From the NCBI GenBank assembly GCA_963757815.1, contig CAVWSN010000034.1:98609-162608 (forward strand): a stretch of DNA of 64,000 nucleotides, given 5' to 3'. Source of the DNA: JACVRW01 sp963757815 (GTDB lineage: Bacteria > Actinomycetota > Thermoleophilia > Solirubrobacterales > Thermoleophilaceae). How positions within the stretch are numbered: position 1 is the first letter of the stretch; every line of letters begins with the position of its first letter. The notes beneath the pieces were generated by a model, which saw nothing but the letters and a program-made list of their open reading frames with translations, made no database searches and had not been told where the DNA came from. Positions 45,836 to 54,745 of the stretch are shown piece by piece. Position numbers and translations under genes: made by a program.

Positions 45836-46577
45836 GCTCTGGGTTCGGGTAGTCGAACCGGCAGCCCGCGTCCCACTCCGTCCGCTGGTTCCCGTGCGCG
45901 GGCACGCCTCCCGCGTCTCTCAGCATGCGCGCGAGGTGCAGCAGGTTCCACGTCATGAACGTGGTGTTGCGGTTGGTGAAGTCGTTGTCGCGCCCACCCG
46001 AGCCGTCGTCGAGATAGCTAGGGCCGGGCCCGGCCTCGCCGATCCACCCGGCGTCGGCCTGAGGCGGCACCGTGAAGCCGAGGTGCCCGAGCGAGTACAG
46101 GATCTCCATCGCGCAGTGCTTGATGCCGTCCTCGTTGCCGGTGATCAGGCAGCCGCCGACCCGGCCGTAGTAGGCGTACTGGCCTGCATCGTTCAGCAGA
46201 TGGCTGTTGCCGTAGAGGCGCTCGATCACGCGCGCGCAGACGGACGACTTCTGCCCGAGCCAGATCGGCGACGTCAGCACCAGGATGTCGGTGGCGATGA
46301 CCTTGTCGAAGATCGCCGGCCACTCGTCGCGCTCCCAGCCATGCTCGGTCATGTCCGGCCAGACACCGGTCGCGATCTCGCGGTCGACCGCGCGGACGAC
46401 CTCCACGGACACGCCGTTCCGCTCCATGATCGCGATCGAGCGGTCGGCGAGGCCCTGCGTGTGCGATGGCTCCGGCGAGCGCTTCAGCGTGCAGTTGATG
46501 TAGACCGCGCTCAGGTCGCTGAAGTCCCACCGCGACCCCGCGGACAGCCGTTCCTGCATCTCGGTGAAAGTCGGCAT
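45828..46577 (-). CDS. NAD(P)H-dependent FMN reductase / flavodoxin-like protein
   Basis: A 249-residue flavodoxin-fold protein. The N-terminal strand is SAVYINCTLKRSPEPSHTQG, where the Ser/Thr-rich loop would hold the FMN phosphate. VIATDILVLTSPIWLGQKSS is the second flavin loop, and YGRVGGCLITGNEDGIKHC carries the third. Such proteins reduce flavins or quinones or act in detoxification. It is intact. It shares its 3' end with the broken cupin and is divergent from two small membrane fragments. Confidence 0.85.
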   Translation of the reverse strand: MPTFTEMQERLSAGSRWDFSDLSAVYINCTLKRSPEPSHTQGLADRSIAIMERNGVSVEVVRAVDREIATGVWPDMTEHGWERDEWPAIFDKVIATDILVLTSPIWLGQKSSVCARVIERLYGNSHLLNDAGQYAYYGRVGGCLITGNEDGIKHCAMEILYSLGHLGFTVPPQADAGWIGEAGPGPSYLDDGSGGRDNDFTNRNTTFMTWNLLHLARMLRDAGGVPAHGNQRTEWDAGCRFDYPNPEHR

Positions 46578-46677
46578 GACCCTCCTCTTCGGAGCTGGAT
46601 GTGCGTCAGTCCGGCGAACTTCGGGCGCGCTACATCGACGCTTGACCTTGCCCAGCGCCCGCGCTCATGCTCGCAGC

Positions 46678-46824
46678 GTGGGCGCCGCCATCGCAATCGG
46701 CGCGGTGGTCGGCCTGGCGCTGGGCATCGTGGTCAGCGTGACAACCAGCGTGCCGCTCGCGCCCGAGCTCGGTGCCGTGCTCGGCGGGCTGCTCGGCTGG
46801 CTGTCCCGGCGTGAGCGCCGATGA
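46678..46824 (+). CDS. Small hydrophobic protein
   Basis: A 48-residue peptide from GTG 46678 made of two hydrophobic segments (about 2-20 and 30-42), ending in SRRERR. A longer frame starts at 46564 but its first part has no coding look. It shares ATGA with the next fragment. No family recognised. Confidence 0.45.
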   Translation: MGAAIAIGAVVGLALGIVVSVTTSVPLAPELGAVLGGLLGWLSRRERR

Positions 46825-46943
46825 GCACCGCGACGTTCGCCGGACTCCTCCTGATCGTCATGCCGGTGGCGTTCAACGTCGCGTTCGGCATGCTCGCCGC
46901 GCGGGTCGACTACCCCGACCCGGAGATGCTCAATACCCGCTAA
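46821..46943 (+). pseudogene. DUF4386-like membrane protein, N-terminal remnant
   Basis: A 40-residue frame, MSTATFAGLLLIVMPVAFNV then AFGMLAARVDYPDPE, matches the start of DUF4386-type membrane proteins, which normally run past 200 residues. It ends at TAA 46941 in unrelated sequence. It is probably a truncated leftover. Confidence 0.5.
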
Positions 46944-47118
46944 TTGCGGCTTTCTCCAGGGGCCGCCGACGGCCGCTTGCGTCGCTGGGTGTACGGTGGA
47001 GTGATTCGCTTTGCCTCAGCCCTCGGCGGGCGATTTCTTTCCGGCTCCGACACTCGGTCGGTGTATGGGCGTATCGACCTCAACGGTCTGCGCCAAAACC
47101 ACCAACGTTAGGAGCCAC

Positions 47119-48294
47119 ATGGCTGTCACGACCGAAAAGTCAGCGGGCGAGCACAGCGATCCGCCCGTTCACGATCGAGTCTCCCGAGGCGGACCTCGAT
47201 GACCTGCGTGCGCGCATCGCGGCCACGCGCTGGCCCGAAAAGGAGACCGTCGACGATCAGTCGCAAGGCGTGCCGCTCGCGACGATGCAGGCGGTCGCGC
47301 GCTACTGGGCGGAAGAGTACGACTGGCGCAAGTGCGAGGAGAAACTGAAGGCCCTACCGCACTTCATCACCGAGATCGATGGGCTGGACATCCATTTCAT
47401 TCACGTTCGCTCGGATCATGAGGATGCGTTGCCGCTCCTCGTCTCGCACGGATGGCCCGGCTCGGTCATCGAGCAGCTGAAGATCATCGATCCGCTCACC
47501 AATCCGACGGCACATGGCGCGAGCGCAGCGGACGCTTTCCATGTGGTGATCCCGTCGATGCCGGGCTACGGGTTCTCAGGCAAGCCGACCACTCCCGGCT
47601 GGGGCCCCGAGCACATGGCGCGTGCCTGGGCGGAGCTGATGGAGCGCCTGGGCTACGACCGCTACGTCGCCCAGGGCGGCGATTGGGGCGCGCAAATCGT
47701 GGATCTGATGGGTGCGCAGGCGCCTCCGGGGTTGCTCGGCATCCACACCAACTTCCCTGGTGCTGTTCGACCCGACGTCGCAGCGGGGGTCCAGTCCGGC
47801 GGCCGCCCCCCGGTCTCGATGACGAGGAAACCCGCATCTACGAGAAGCTGAGGGACTTCTTCGCGACGGACGTCGGGCTATGCAATCGAGAGGGCGACCC
47901 ACCCGCAGACGCTGTACGGAATTGCGGATTCACCCGTCGGCCTGGCCGCCTGGATGCTCGACCACGACGCGACCAGTTTGGCGCTGATCACTCGCGTCTT
48001 TGTCGACGGGCCGAGGAAGGCCTGACCCGAGACGACGTGCTCGACAACATCACCCACTACTGGTTGACGAACACGGGGGTCTCTTCGGGACGTCTCTATT
48101 GGGAAAACAAGGGTCGGCTTCTTCGACCCGAAGGGCGTCGTGACATCCCGGTGGCCGTGAGCGTCTTCCCTGACGAGATCTATCCGGCGCCGCGGAGTTG
48201 GGCGGAGGAGGCCTACCCCAACCTCATCCATTACAACAAGGTCGACAAGGGCGGGCACTTCGCGGCCTGGGAGCAGCCGGAGCTGTTCGTCTGA
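47119..48294 (+). pseudogene. Epoxide hydrolase (EHN type), decayed by multiple frameshifts
   Basis: A microsomal-type epoxide hydrolase relative is recognisable across about 1.18 kb but is spread over all three frames. Segments in order are TIESPEADLDDLRARIAATR, then LLVSHGWPGSVIEQLKIIDP, AQGGDWGAQIVDLMGAQAPP (nucleophile D), ETRIYEKLRDFFATD, HPQTLYGIADSPVGLAAWML, DDVLDNITHYWLTNTGVSSG and KVDKGGHFAAWEQPE (base H). Frame changes fall near 47150, 47805, 47876, 48020, 48113 and 48150. All catalytic residues are still readable, so decay is recent or the sequence is error-prone here. In an intact state it would hydrolyse an epoxide to a diol. Confidence 0.82.
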
Positions 48295-48328
48295 CGAGGT
48301 CCGCGCGGGGTTGCGCTCGCTTCGCTAG

Positions 48329-48484
48329 GTGACCGTGTCCGCACGTGTGCACATGCCCTCGCTCGGCGGGGCGACCGGGTGGCTCAACTCCGAGCCACTC
48401 GGCCCCGCCGAGCTGCGCGGCCACGTCGTCCTCGTGCACTTCGCTTTCACGTTCGGGTGGCCGAGGTGGACGACTGGGTCGTAG
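48329..48484 (+). pseudogene. Thioredoxin-like (TlpA/DipZ type) N-terminal fragment
   Basis: A 51-residue frame reads MPSLGGATGWLNSEPLGPAE then LRGHVVLVHFAFT before losing similarity ahead of the Cys pair. This opening is typical of redoxins fused to DipZ-like proteins. The fragment has no active site. It partly overlaps the next gene. Confidence 0.45.
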
Positions 48485-48678
48485 TCGAGGTTGCCGGTAG
48501 CGAGGCCGAGGCCGAGCTGCTCTGCTCGGTCTTGCGTGGCTCCGGCATCGAGTGCCTGACCCGGGTAACGAACAGCGGGGCCGGGGCTGGAGACGGGCTG
48601 GCCTTGGGGGCGCACGACATCATGGTCAGCCCGCAGGACGCGCAAGACGCACGCGAGATCCTGCACGAACCCCGATGA
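48457..48678 (+). CDS. DUF2007-like putative signal-transducing protein
   Basis: A 73-residue protein from GTG 48457. The pattern VVVEVAGSEAEAELLCSVLR followed by GSGIECLTRV and a C-terminal IMVSPQDAQDAREIL is that of the DUF2007 ferredoxin-like fold, often used as a small ligand- or partner-binding module. Its function is not established. It is 10 bases upstream of the RraA-like gene, so the two may be co-transcribed. Confidence 0.7.
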   Translation: MAEVDDWVVVEVAGSEAEAELLCSVLRGSGIECLTRVTNSGAGAGDGLALGAHDIMVSPQDAQDAREILHEPR

Positions 48679-48688
48679 GCCACAGCGA

Positions 48689-49345
48689 ATGACAGCTCGA
48701 CCGAACCAAGCGTCGGCCGTACACGGCCTCAAGTGCGCGGACCTAGTCGACGCGATGGGGCGGCTGCATCGCCACCGCTGTCACATCCTCGATCTCGTCA
48801 CTCCGACGCCGGGGCGGGTCCTATTCGGCTCAGCGGTGACCATCTCGTATTTCCCGAGCTGCTCGGCTGCGCTCGATCCCGAGCGCTACAACCTCGCCAA
48901 CCTGTTCTACGAAGCGGTCGGCGACGAGCCGGCCGGCAAGGTGATCGTGCTCGCGTCGAACGGCTACACCGACACCTCGATGGGCGGGGGCACAAAGCTG
49001 ATGCGGCTCCATCAGAACGGGTGCGCCGGGGTGCTCACGGACGGCCGCCTGCGCGACTTCGACGAGCTTGCGCGCTACGACTTCGCGGCCTACTGCTCAG
49101 GTGAGGCGACTCGCTGGGGAGGGGATAGCTTGACGCCGTTTCAGGCAAATGTTCCAGTAGTCCTCCAGGGCGTAGGCGTGGTGCCCGGCCAGTACGTGTT
49201 CGCCGACTCCTCCGGCGCTGTGTTGATTCCGGACGGCCAGATCGACGAGGTGCTCGCCGAGGCACGCAAAGTCGAGGCCACGGATGCCGCCTCTCGCGAC
49301 CAGATCGCCCGCGAGCAGGTTCGCGTGAACGATCACCTCCGCTAG
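48689..49345 (+). CDS. RraA-like / HMG-CHA aldolase-like protein
   Basis: A 218-residue RraA-fold protein. The swivelling core includes GLKCADLVDAMGRLHRHR at the start, GGGTKLMRLHQNGCAGVLTD near 92-111 and DGRLRDFDELAR, where R and D of G-R-L-R-D are the family's substrate/metal residues. Members either cleave 4-hydroxy-4-methyl-2-oxoglutarate or bind RNase E. The C-terminal helix is longer than in E. coli RraA. Intact, unlike its neighbours. Confidence 0.85.
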   Translation: MTARPNQASAVHGLKCADLVDAMGRLHRHRCHILDLVTPTPGRVLFGSAVTISYFPSCSAALDPERYNLANLFYEAVGDEPAGKVIVLASNGYTDTSMGGGTKLMRLHQNGCAGVLTDGRLRDFDELARYDFAAYCSGEATRWGGDSLTPFQANVPVVLQGVGVVPGQYVFADSSGAVLIPDGQIDEVLAEARKVEATDAASRDQIAREQVRVNDHLR

Positions 49346-49351
49346 TAACCG

Positions 49352-49372
49352 CCGCGCTTGTTAGACGCGCGG
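49352..49372 (+). terminator. Hairpin after the RraA-like gene
   Basis: CCGCGC (49352-49357) pairs with GCGCGG (49367-49372) seven bases after the stop, followed by a mixed T/C run. A plausible intrinsic terminator. Confidence 0.5.
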
Positions 49373-49440
49373 TGCTTCTTCGCGTGGAAGCAGCAGCGCG
49401 ACGTCGCCGATCGTTCGTGCACCGCTGGGACTAACCATCA

Positions 49441-49554
49441 CCTGCGCCGTGGTGCCATTCGTGGTTCCATGTTGAGCGGATCTGGGCTGTTCTGAGAGCA
49501 CCTCAGCCGAGCTGTCATGCGGCTGCAGGCCCGGGGTGAGGCGGTTCGGGCGAT
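49441..49554 (+). repeat. Element right end, copy 1
   Basis: About 114 bases nearly identical to 53562-53681. It holds the paired motif TGGTGCCATTCGTGGTTCCA (related to the left-end motif) and runs directly into the attachment core at 49555. Confidence 0.8.
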
Positions 49555-49596
<42 letters not shown>

Positions 49597-49801
49597 TGCG
49601 AAAGCCCTGCAATTGCAGGGCTTTCGGCTTTCTGGCGGCCGACGGTGGTTCCGTTCGTGGTGCCAATCTGAGTGCCTCAAATGGAACCATGGCGTTGCGG
49701 ATTCCGCTCCAGCAGCGGGTTTGCGCCACAAACATTCGGGTTCTCGACCCGACGGCGCCCAGCGCGGTCTGGAGGCCTTCGCGCAAAGCGGAAGCTCGCC
49801 G
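49597..49801 (+). repeat. Element left end, copy B
   Basis: About 205 bases aligned with copies A and C. The first hairpin is a perfect 28-base palindrome (CGAAAGCCCTGCAA / TTGCAGGGCTTTCG, 49599-49626). The second pairs TGGTTCC with GGAACCA (49646-49689): the fifth pair is T-A where copy A has G-C. Confidence 0.8.
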
Positions 49802-49850
49802 TCGGAGCCGGTGGGGAGGCTCGCTCCCACGCAGGGCGCTGTCTAGCCGC

Positions 49851-51779
49851 TCACGGCAGGTCGAGCGCGGGGTTGCGGTCGAAGAACCCGTGCGGGTGCA
49901 GCGAGAAGCCGACGGTCTCGCGTGGCATCACGGGGTACTGCTCGATCGTCGGCTTGTGGGTCATCCCGACCGTGTACCACGCGACCAAGTCGCGGGCGTC
50001 GATGTTCGCCTGCTGGGCCACGTACTTCGGGACGCCTTCTCCCGCGACGCCCTGGTTTGGATGATCGCCCACCACATGGAGCTCCCCGTCGGCGTAGCGG
50101 GTCGCCCACAGCGCATGCTGGGCGAAGGCCGCCTGTTGCAGCGGTGGATATGAGGCGTCCGAGTAGGGAGGTGTGCTGGCATGCGGCCGCAGCTCGTAGG
50201 CGGTGTGGTTGCCGAGCGCGCCGTGCGCCGTCGTGCTCTCCACGATCCAGTGCCGGTCGGCCGTCGGGGCGGCGTCGCGGAAGCCCTCGCTCCCGACGAC
50301 CGACTCATCGGTATCGAAGGCGTTCCCCTCGGCGCTGGGCACCGTTCGCGTGTCTGCCTGGACGAGCCGGTTACGCACGCCGTCGACATCGAAGTCCACC
50401 CGGAAGTTGAAGAAGTGCTGATGGCTGGGCGCCGCGACCCACGGCGCCACGAGCGTCCCGAACGCGTTGCCGGCCGCCGCGGAGGCCACGCCGCGCGTCA
50501 GCAGCGTCCCGGTGGCGCCGGCCAGCACGTCGATGCCGCCGTCGAGCCGGAAGACGTACTCGACCGTGTACGTGTAGTTGCCGTTCGGCATAGTGGACGT
50601 GACGACGAGCTCGCGCCCGAACCGCGCCTTCCGGTCGCCGGTGGCCGGGTCGATTCGGTCCCACAGCACGCCGGAGTCGCGTTCGTACAGGGCGACGCCG
50701 TTCTCGAGCGGGATCACCGGCGGATCGCCGGCGCTGCCCAGATCGCTCGGCGTGACCTGATCGAGGAATACGGCGTTCGTCGGCACGTCGACGCCCGGCT
50801 CGAGTCGTTCTAGGAACTGGCCCAGGTTGTACTCGCCGACGTCCAGCGCCGCGCGCCATGACCACGTCGGGTCCGGCAGGGCATACGGGACATAAATTTC
50901 GTCGAGCGCGAGCCGGTAGATGATCGGCCGCACGCGACGACCGCGCTCGAAGCCGATTTGGTGCAGGACGACACCTTCACGCGGATTGAAGCCCACCCGA
51001 AAGCGCCACCCCTGCCAGGTCACCTCGCTGCCGCGAATCGTGAAGCCGGGCCCCTGGGGCTGCGTGATGACGAGCGGCGCGAGCGGCGGACGTGTGCCGC
51101 CGGGGTCATCCGAAGCGGTGCGGTTGACGGGCCGCCTGCCGGTGTCCTGGACGTCGACCACCTGCATCCGGTTGGCGTCGATGGTCACCAGAACACCCTC
51201 GATCGGGCGGTCGTAGGCGTTCGGGAGATCGCCGGCGAAGAACGAGAGGGCGCGCAGAAACCGCACGCCGGCGGCCGCCATCGGCAGGTTCAGCTCGCCT
51301 GGCGCCCAGATGTCGAGGAAGACGTCGTCCGGGTCGATGCCGCGGCGAGCCATCGCCCGGCGCCAGCGGGCATCGCGGCGTACGGCGGCGTCGGCAGACT
51401 CGTACTCGTCGCCGAAGACGGCGGGCTGGGCACCGGGGCGCTCGACGAACGAACGCAGTCGCTCCCTGCGCAGGTCAACGACGGCCTCGAAGAGCCTGTT
51501 GGCGGCCCGGTCGTAGACCTGGGCGAACGCTTCGCGCCGGAACGGCTGGCCGGGCGACCAGCGCAGGACCTCGGCTTTCGGCGGCTCCTGGAGGGCCACG
51601 ATCGGGAAGAACGCCGTAGCCGGGAGGTCGCTGGACTCCTCGATCACTCTGAACGCGGTCGTGATCTCCTCCCCGGTCAGCGGGTCCAGTGGCCCGGCCG
51701 CCGCCTCGGCGGCAGCGGCGGGACCCAGGAACGCAAGCGAGCACGAGACGACGGTGACCGACGCAGTAAGGGCCAACAT
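49851..51779 (-). CDS. Secreted copper amine oxidase-like protein
   Basis: A 642-residue exported protein (signal peptide about 1-23, ending AAA-AEA). Copper amine oxidases oxidise primary amines to aldehydes, hydrogen peroxide and ammonia using topaquinone. The catalytic base lies in DVGEYNLG near 315. The cofactor tyrosine is in MPNGNYTYTVEY, where the usual N-Y-D/E reads N-Y-T. Two copper His are in SHQHFFNF, and the third is in the MTHKPTIEQYPVMP region. The C-terminal GFSLHPHGFFDRNPALD is family-typical. The Thr after the cofactor tyrosine is an atypical position to check. It is the main cargo of the second element. Confidence 0.88.
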   Translation of the reverse strand: MLALTASVTVVSCSLAFLGPAAAAEAAAGPLDPLTGEEITTAFRVIEESSDLPATAFFPIVALQEPPKAEVLRWSPGQPFRREAFAQVYDRAANRLFEAVVDLRRERLRSFVERPGAQPAVFGDEYESADAAVRRDARWRRAMARRGIDPDDVFLDIWAPGELNLPMAAAGVRFLRALSFFAGDLPNAYDRPIEGVLVTIDANRMQVVDVQDTGRRPVNRTASDDPGGTRPPLAPLVITQPQGPGFTIRGSEVTWQGWRFRVGFNPREGVVLHQIGFERGRRVRPIIYRLALDEIYVPYALPDPTWSWRAALDVGEYNLGQFLERLEPGVDVPTNAVFLDQVTPSDLGSAGDPPVIPLENGVALYERDSGVLWDRIDPATGDRKARFGRELVVTSTMPNGNYTYTVEYVFRLDGGIDVLAGATGTLLTRGVASAAAGNAFGTLVAPWVAAPSHQHFFNFRVDFDVDGVRNRLVQADTRTVPSAEGNAFDTDESVVGSEGFRDAAPTADRHWIVESTTAHGALGNHTAYELRPHASTPPYSDASYPPLQQAAFAQHALWATRYADGELHVVGDHPNQGVAGEGVPKYVAQQANIDARDLVAWYTVGMTHKPTIEQYPVMPRETVGFSLHPHGFFDRNPALDLP

Positions 51780-52338
51780 GGCTCAGCCTCCTGGTTGCTC
51801 GATCGACCCTACTCACGGCGCCGACCACGGTCAACGCGTGTGGACGACCGAGCCTCGCTCGGCCGTGGCCGCACACACGCGGGCCGCCGCCTCCCCGCAC
51901 CCGGAGAGGACTCCGGCGCATGGAGTCACCAGAGGAGGGTCCCCAAGGGACGGCGAGGGTTCGGTGGCAAGCCCAGACCGGCGGCGAGCCCGCGCGGGCA
52001 TCAGGATCGCCACGCCGCGATCGCCGCCCATAGGTGACGTCGACCGCGATACCCGCACGAGGGGTAAGGCGTCCTCGGATTGAACGCCCCGGCAGCTGCC
52101 GGGGCGTTCGCGCTTTCGCGTGTCGGATCGGACTTGCGCGCGGCGAGTATTCGGGTGGTGCTCTGGTTGGCGCACCACACGCCGCCTGGGCAACTCCCAG
52201 CGGGGAGGCCGCCGTGGCGGCGCCATGGACGACGGGTACTGGCACCACCGCGGCTCGGGTGTCAGGGGCATGGGAGCGGTGCCGGTTCGGGGCGATGCTC
52301 ATTTCGCAACCGCAAACCGACCACAAGGAGCGAATGAA
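51780..52338. other. 559-base stretch with no gene except a palindrome
   Basis: Frames here do not resemble known proteins. The region contains the 28-base palindrome at 52082-52109 and the ribosome binding site (AAGGAG) for the next gene at 52325-52330. Confidence 0.6.
52082..52109. terminator. 28-base perfect palindrome
   Basis: The sequence GAACGCCCCGGCAG followed by its exact reverse complement forms a 14-pair palindrome with no loop bases. The short GCGCTTTCGC follows. It can terminate transcription or act as a cruciform or protein site. Confidence 0.6.
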
Positions 52339-52806
52339 ATGTCCATCGACCTCAATGCCTTCACGATCCGCGAAGCCCGTCCCGCCGATGACCACGCACT
52401 GCGCCGACTGGCGGAGCTCGATGACACGCGGGCGCCGAGCGGCCGCGTCCTGATCGGCGAGCTGGATGGCGAGCCTGTCGCGGCCGTGCCGATCGCGGGT
52501 GGGCCGGCGATCGCCGACCCGTTCCGCTCGACCTCTGCGCTGGTCAGCCTGCTCGGGCTACGGGCGGCGCAGCTGCGCGGCCTCGAGGATGGACGCAGCG
52601 CCCGCGCGCGGATACGGCAGTTGATCCCCGCCGTCGCCGCGCGCCGGCGCCAGACCAGCACGACACCCGAGGCGACCAAGATCACCGAAATCCTCAGCCG
52701 GGTCCGTCCCCACACGCCCGCGAAATCACGCCGTTCTCGCGGACGGAAGCGCGCGTCTGCCGTCAGGGGCCGACACGATCCGATGCCCCGAATCCGCTAC
52801 TACTAG
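52339..52806 (+). CDS. GNAT-fold-like small protein with basic tail
   Basis: A 155-residue protein. The first 85 residues look like the first half of a GNAT acetyltransferase: FTIREARPADDHALRRLAEL, DGEPVAAVPIAGGPA, and ADPFRSTSALVSLLGLRAAQ. The acetyl-CoA loop is not recognisable, so enzymatic activity is doubtful. The rest is Arg/Ser/Thr-rich. Similar truncated GNAT-like proteins are frequent in high-GC actinobacteria. Confidence 0.65.
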   Translation: MSIDLNAFTIREARPADDHALRRLAELDDTRAPSGRVLIGELDGEPVAAVPIAGGPAIADPFRSTSALVSLLGLRAAQLRGLEDGRSARARIRQLIPAVAARRRQTSTTPEATKITEILSRVRPHTPAKSRRSRGRKRASAVRGRHDPMPRIRYY

Positions 52807-52859
52807 CGGCGCAGGGTCGGGCGCGCCGTCCCGGGCGAGGCGCCGGCAACAGAAGCCCC

Positions 52860-53276
52860 TCACGCGTCACGGCTCTGCTCCGTGAGCAGGATCCCCGCGA
52901 CGTGCTGGAGGAGCTTCCATGTCACGTCAGGATTCTTCTTGGCGAACGCCCGGAAGTGCCAGAACTGGATCGTGTGGCAGCGCATCGGCGTCACCGCCTC
53001 TACGGTGGCCGTGCGCTCGCGTTCGCTGATCATCGCGAGCTCGCCGAAGTGGTCGCCAGGCCCCATCGTGCCGACCCGCGTGCCGTCGACGATGACGGCA
53101 GCCTCGCCCTCGGCGATCACGAAGAAATCGACGCCGCTCATCTCACCCTGCTTGGTGAGCACCGAGCCGGCGGGAACGCGACGGTCCCTGAAGTCCTTGG
53201 CGAGCCCGCGCAGCTGGCGCTGGCTGAGCCCACTGAACAGCGGTACCCGCTTCAGATCTTCGGCCACGCTCGCCAC
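52860..53276 (-). CDS. Stand-alone cyclic-nucleotide-binding domain protein
   Basis: A 138-residue protein consisting of one Crp/Fnr-type effector domain without a DNA-binding wing. FFVIAEGEAAVIVDGTRVGT is the beta-roll, and the phosphate-binding cassette is GDHFGELAMISERERTATVE, in which F-G-E-L-A and the R/T pair are conserved. This cassette is canonical for cAMP or cGMP. Lone domains regulate partner proteins by contact. The partner is not evident, although a cyclase-like domain occurs at 55.5 kb. Confidence 0.87.
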   Translation of the reverse strand: MASVAEDLKRVPLFSGLSQRQLRGLAKDFRDRRVPAGSVLTKQGEMSGVDFFVIAEGEAAVIVDGTRVGTMGPGDHFGELAMISERERTATVEAVTPMRCHTIQFWHFRAFAKKNPDVTWKLLQHVAGILLTEQSRDA

Positions 53277-53561
53277 GCCGCGACCCTACTATCTGAGGCA
53301 CGCCCGTCTGTGGCCCGATGCGACAACAGGGTCAAGCCCCTAGGCCGCGCACGGATGGCACGTCGAAGGCCGTCGCGCTCATGCCACCGCCACCGTGCTC
53401 GCAGAGGCATCGGAGGCGCACTCGACGACGATCCGCTGGAGCATCGCGACGACGGGCTCGATACGCATCCGTGCTGCTGCGGGAGAGAACGCGGAAACCG
53501 TCGCTTGCGCTTTCGCGTGGGGGGAGCGATCGCCTCCGTCATTGCGTCGTGCCGGGCAGAT
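53277..53561. other. Stretch without a convincing gene
   Basis: The bases between the Crp-like start and the second right end show no recognisable protein or RNA. Confidence 0.5.
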
Positions 53562-53681
53562 CCTGCGCCGTGCCGTGGTTCCATTCGTGGTTCCATGTTG
53601 AGTGGACATGGGCTGATCTGAGAGCACCTCAGCCGAGCTGTCATGCGGCTGCAGGCCTGGAGGTGAGGCGGTTCGGGCGAT
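53562..53681 (+). repeat. Element right end, copy 2
   Basis: About 120 bases nearly identical to 49441-49554, with the paired motif TGGTTCCATTCGTGGTTCCA. Confidence 0.8.
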
Positions 53682-53723
<42 letters not shown>

Positions 53724-53926
53724 TACGAAAGCCCTGCATACGCAGGGCTTTCGGCTTCTAGGGGAGCGCCGTGGTTCCGTTCGTGGTGCCAATTTGAGCG
53801 GCCGAAATGTCACCACGGCGATCCGGATTCCGCTCTGGCAGCGGCTTTCCGCCGCAGCATTCGGGTTCTGGACCCGACGGCGCTCAGCGCGGTCTGGAGG
53901 CCTTCGCGCAAAGCGGAAGCTCGCCG
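53724..53926 (+). repeat. Element left end, copy C
   Basis: About 203 bases aligned with copies A and B. The first hairpin is CGAAAGCCCTGC / GCAGGGCTTTCG (53726-53753) and the second is CCGTGGT / ACCACGG (53769-53818). No right-end copy is found downstream within the window. Confidence 0.8.
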
Positions 53927-54116
53927 CCGGACGCCGATGAGACTCGCTCCTCGTCCGCAGCAGCAGCGAGATCAGTCTCGGCGCGGACTCCTGCTCGCGC
54001 GAGGGAAGCATGCGCCACGTCGTGCTGCTCGGCCTCGCGCAGGAGTCGGAGCAGCGGAGCGCTGCCGGACGCCCAGGCGCGCAGATCGAGGGCTGCGCGC
54101 GGCGCGGCGCACGCGC

Positions 54117-54616
54117 TCAGGCGGCGCGCGCGAGTTTCTCGAGCCGCGCGGCGGCCTCGCTTGCGGCCATCTCGCGGAGGTCGACGAGGAGGATCGCCTG
54201 TCCCTTGTGCAGCTCGCCCACCGCGCGGTCGACGGCGTCGTCGTCGAGTGCGGCCCGGCGCAGAAGCCGCCGGGCTCCGCGAAGGCCGGTGATCCGCACG
54301 CGTTCGGCGTCGCCCTTGTATGTGACGATCACGACATGGTCGTTGTCCGCGAACGAGCCTTGTCGCTGCTGATCGGGATCGCCGGCGAAGCTGCCGGCGC
54401 CCTGGCGACGTTGGACCGCTCGGCCGCCGTAGGTGCCGACCGGGGCATCGGGCGCGACCGGTCCGGCGAACCCCCGACCGGTTCCCGGCGGATGTCGCGT
54501 GGTGCGCTGCCCGCGAGCAGACGGATGTCGCGTTCCGGCACGCCCGTCGCGCGCAGTGCCTCGACCGCGCGGCGCGCCGCGACCTCGGTGGCATATGTCC
54601 TGGTGAGCGTCGTCAT
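54117..54616 (-). pseudogene. YflT-like general stress protein, one frameshift at a homopolymer
   Basis: From ATG 54616 (AAGGA ribosome binding site) the frame gives MTTLTRTYATEVAARRAVEA, a stress-protein YflT-type opening, then RLLAGSAPRDIRREPVGG. After a run of five C (54471-54475, plus strand) the sensible reading continues in another frame: FAGPVAPDAPVGTYGG, SFAGDPDQQRQGSFADNDHV, then VIVTYKGDAERVRITGLRGA to the stop at 54117. Adding one base to the run restores a protein of about 166 residues. A homopolymer lesion is the classic signature of read error. Confidence 0.7.
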
Positions 54617-54745
54617 GGAAATTTCCTTCGTCGTGAGCCGTGTCGCCGTATTGGCTGCGCCGATCATGCGCTCGGGCGGTTGCGCCGCATTTGCGACGCG
54701 GTGACAGCGGTTGCAGCGCGCGTCTGACGGCGGGAACCTTGAGCG

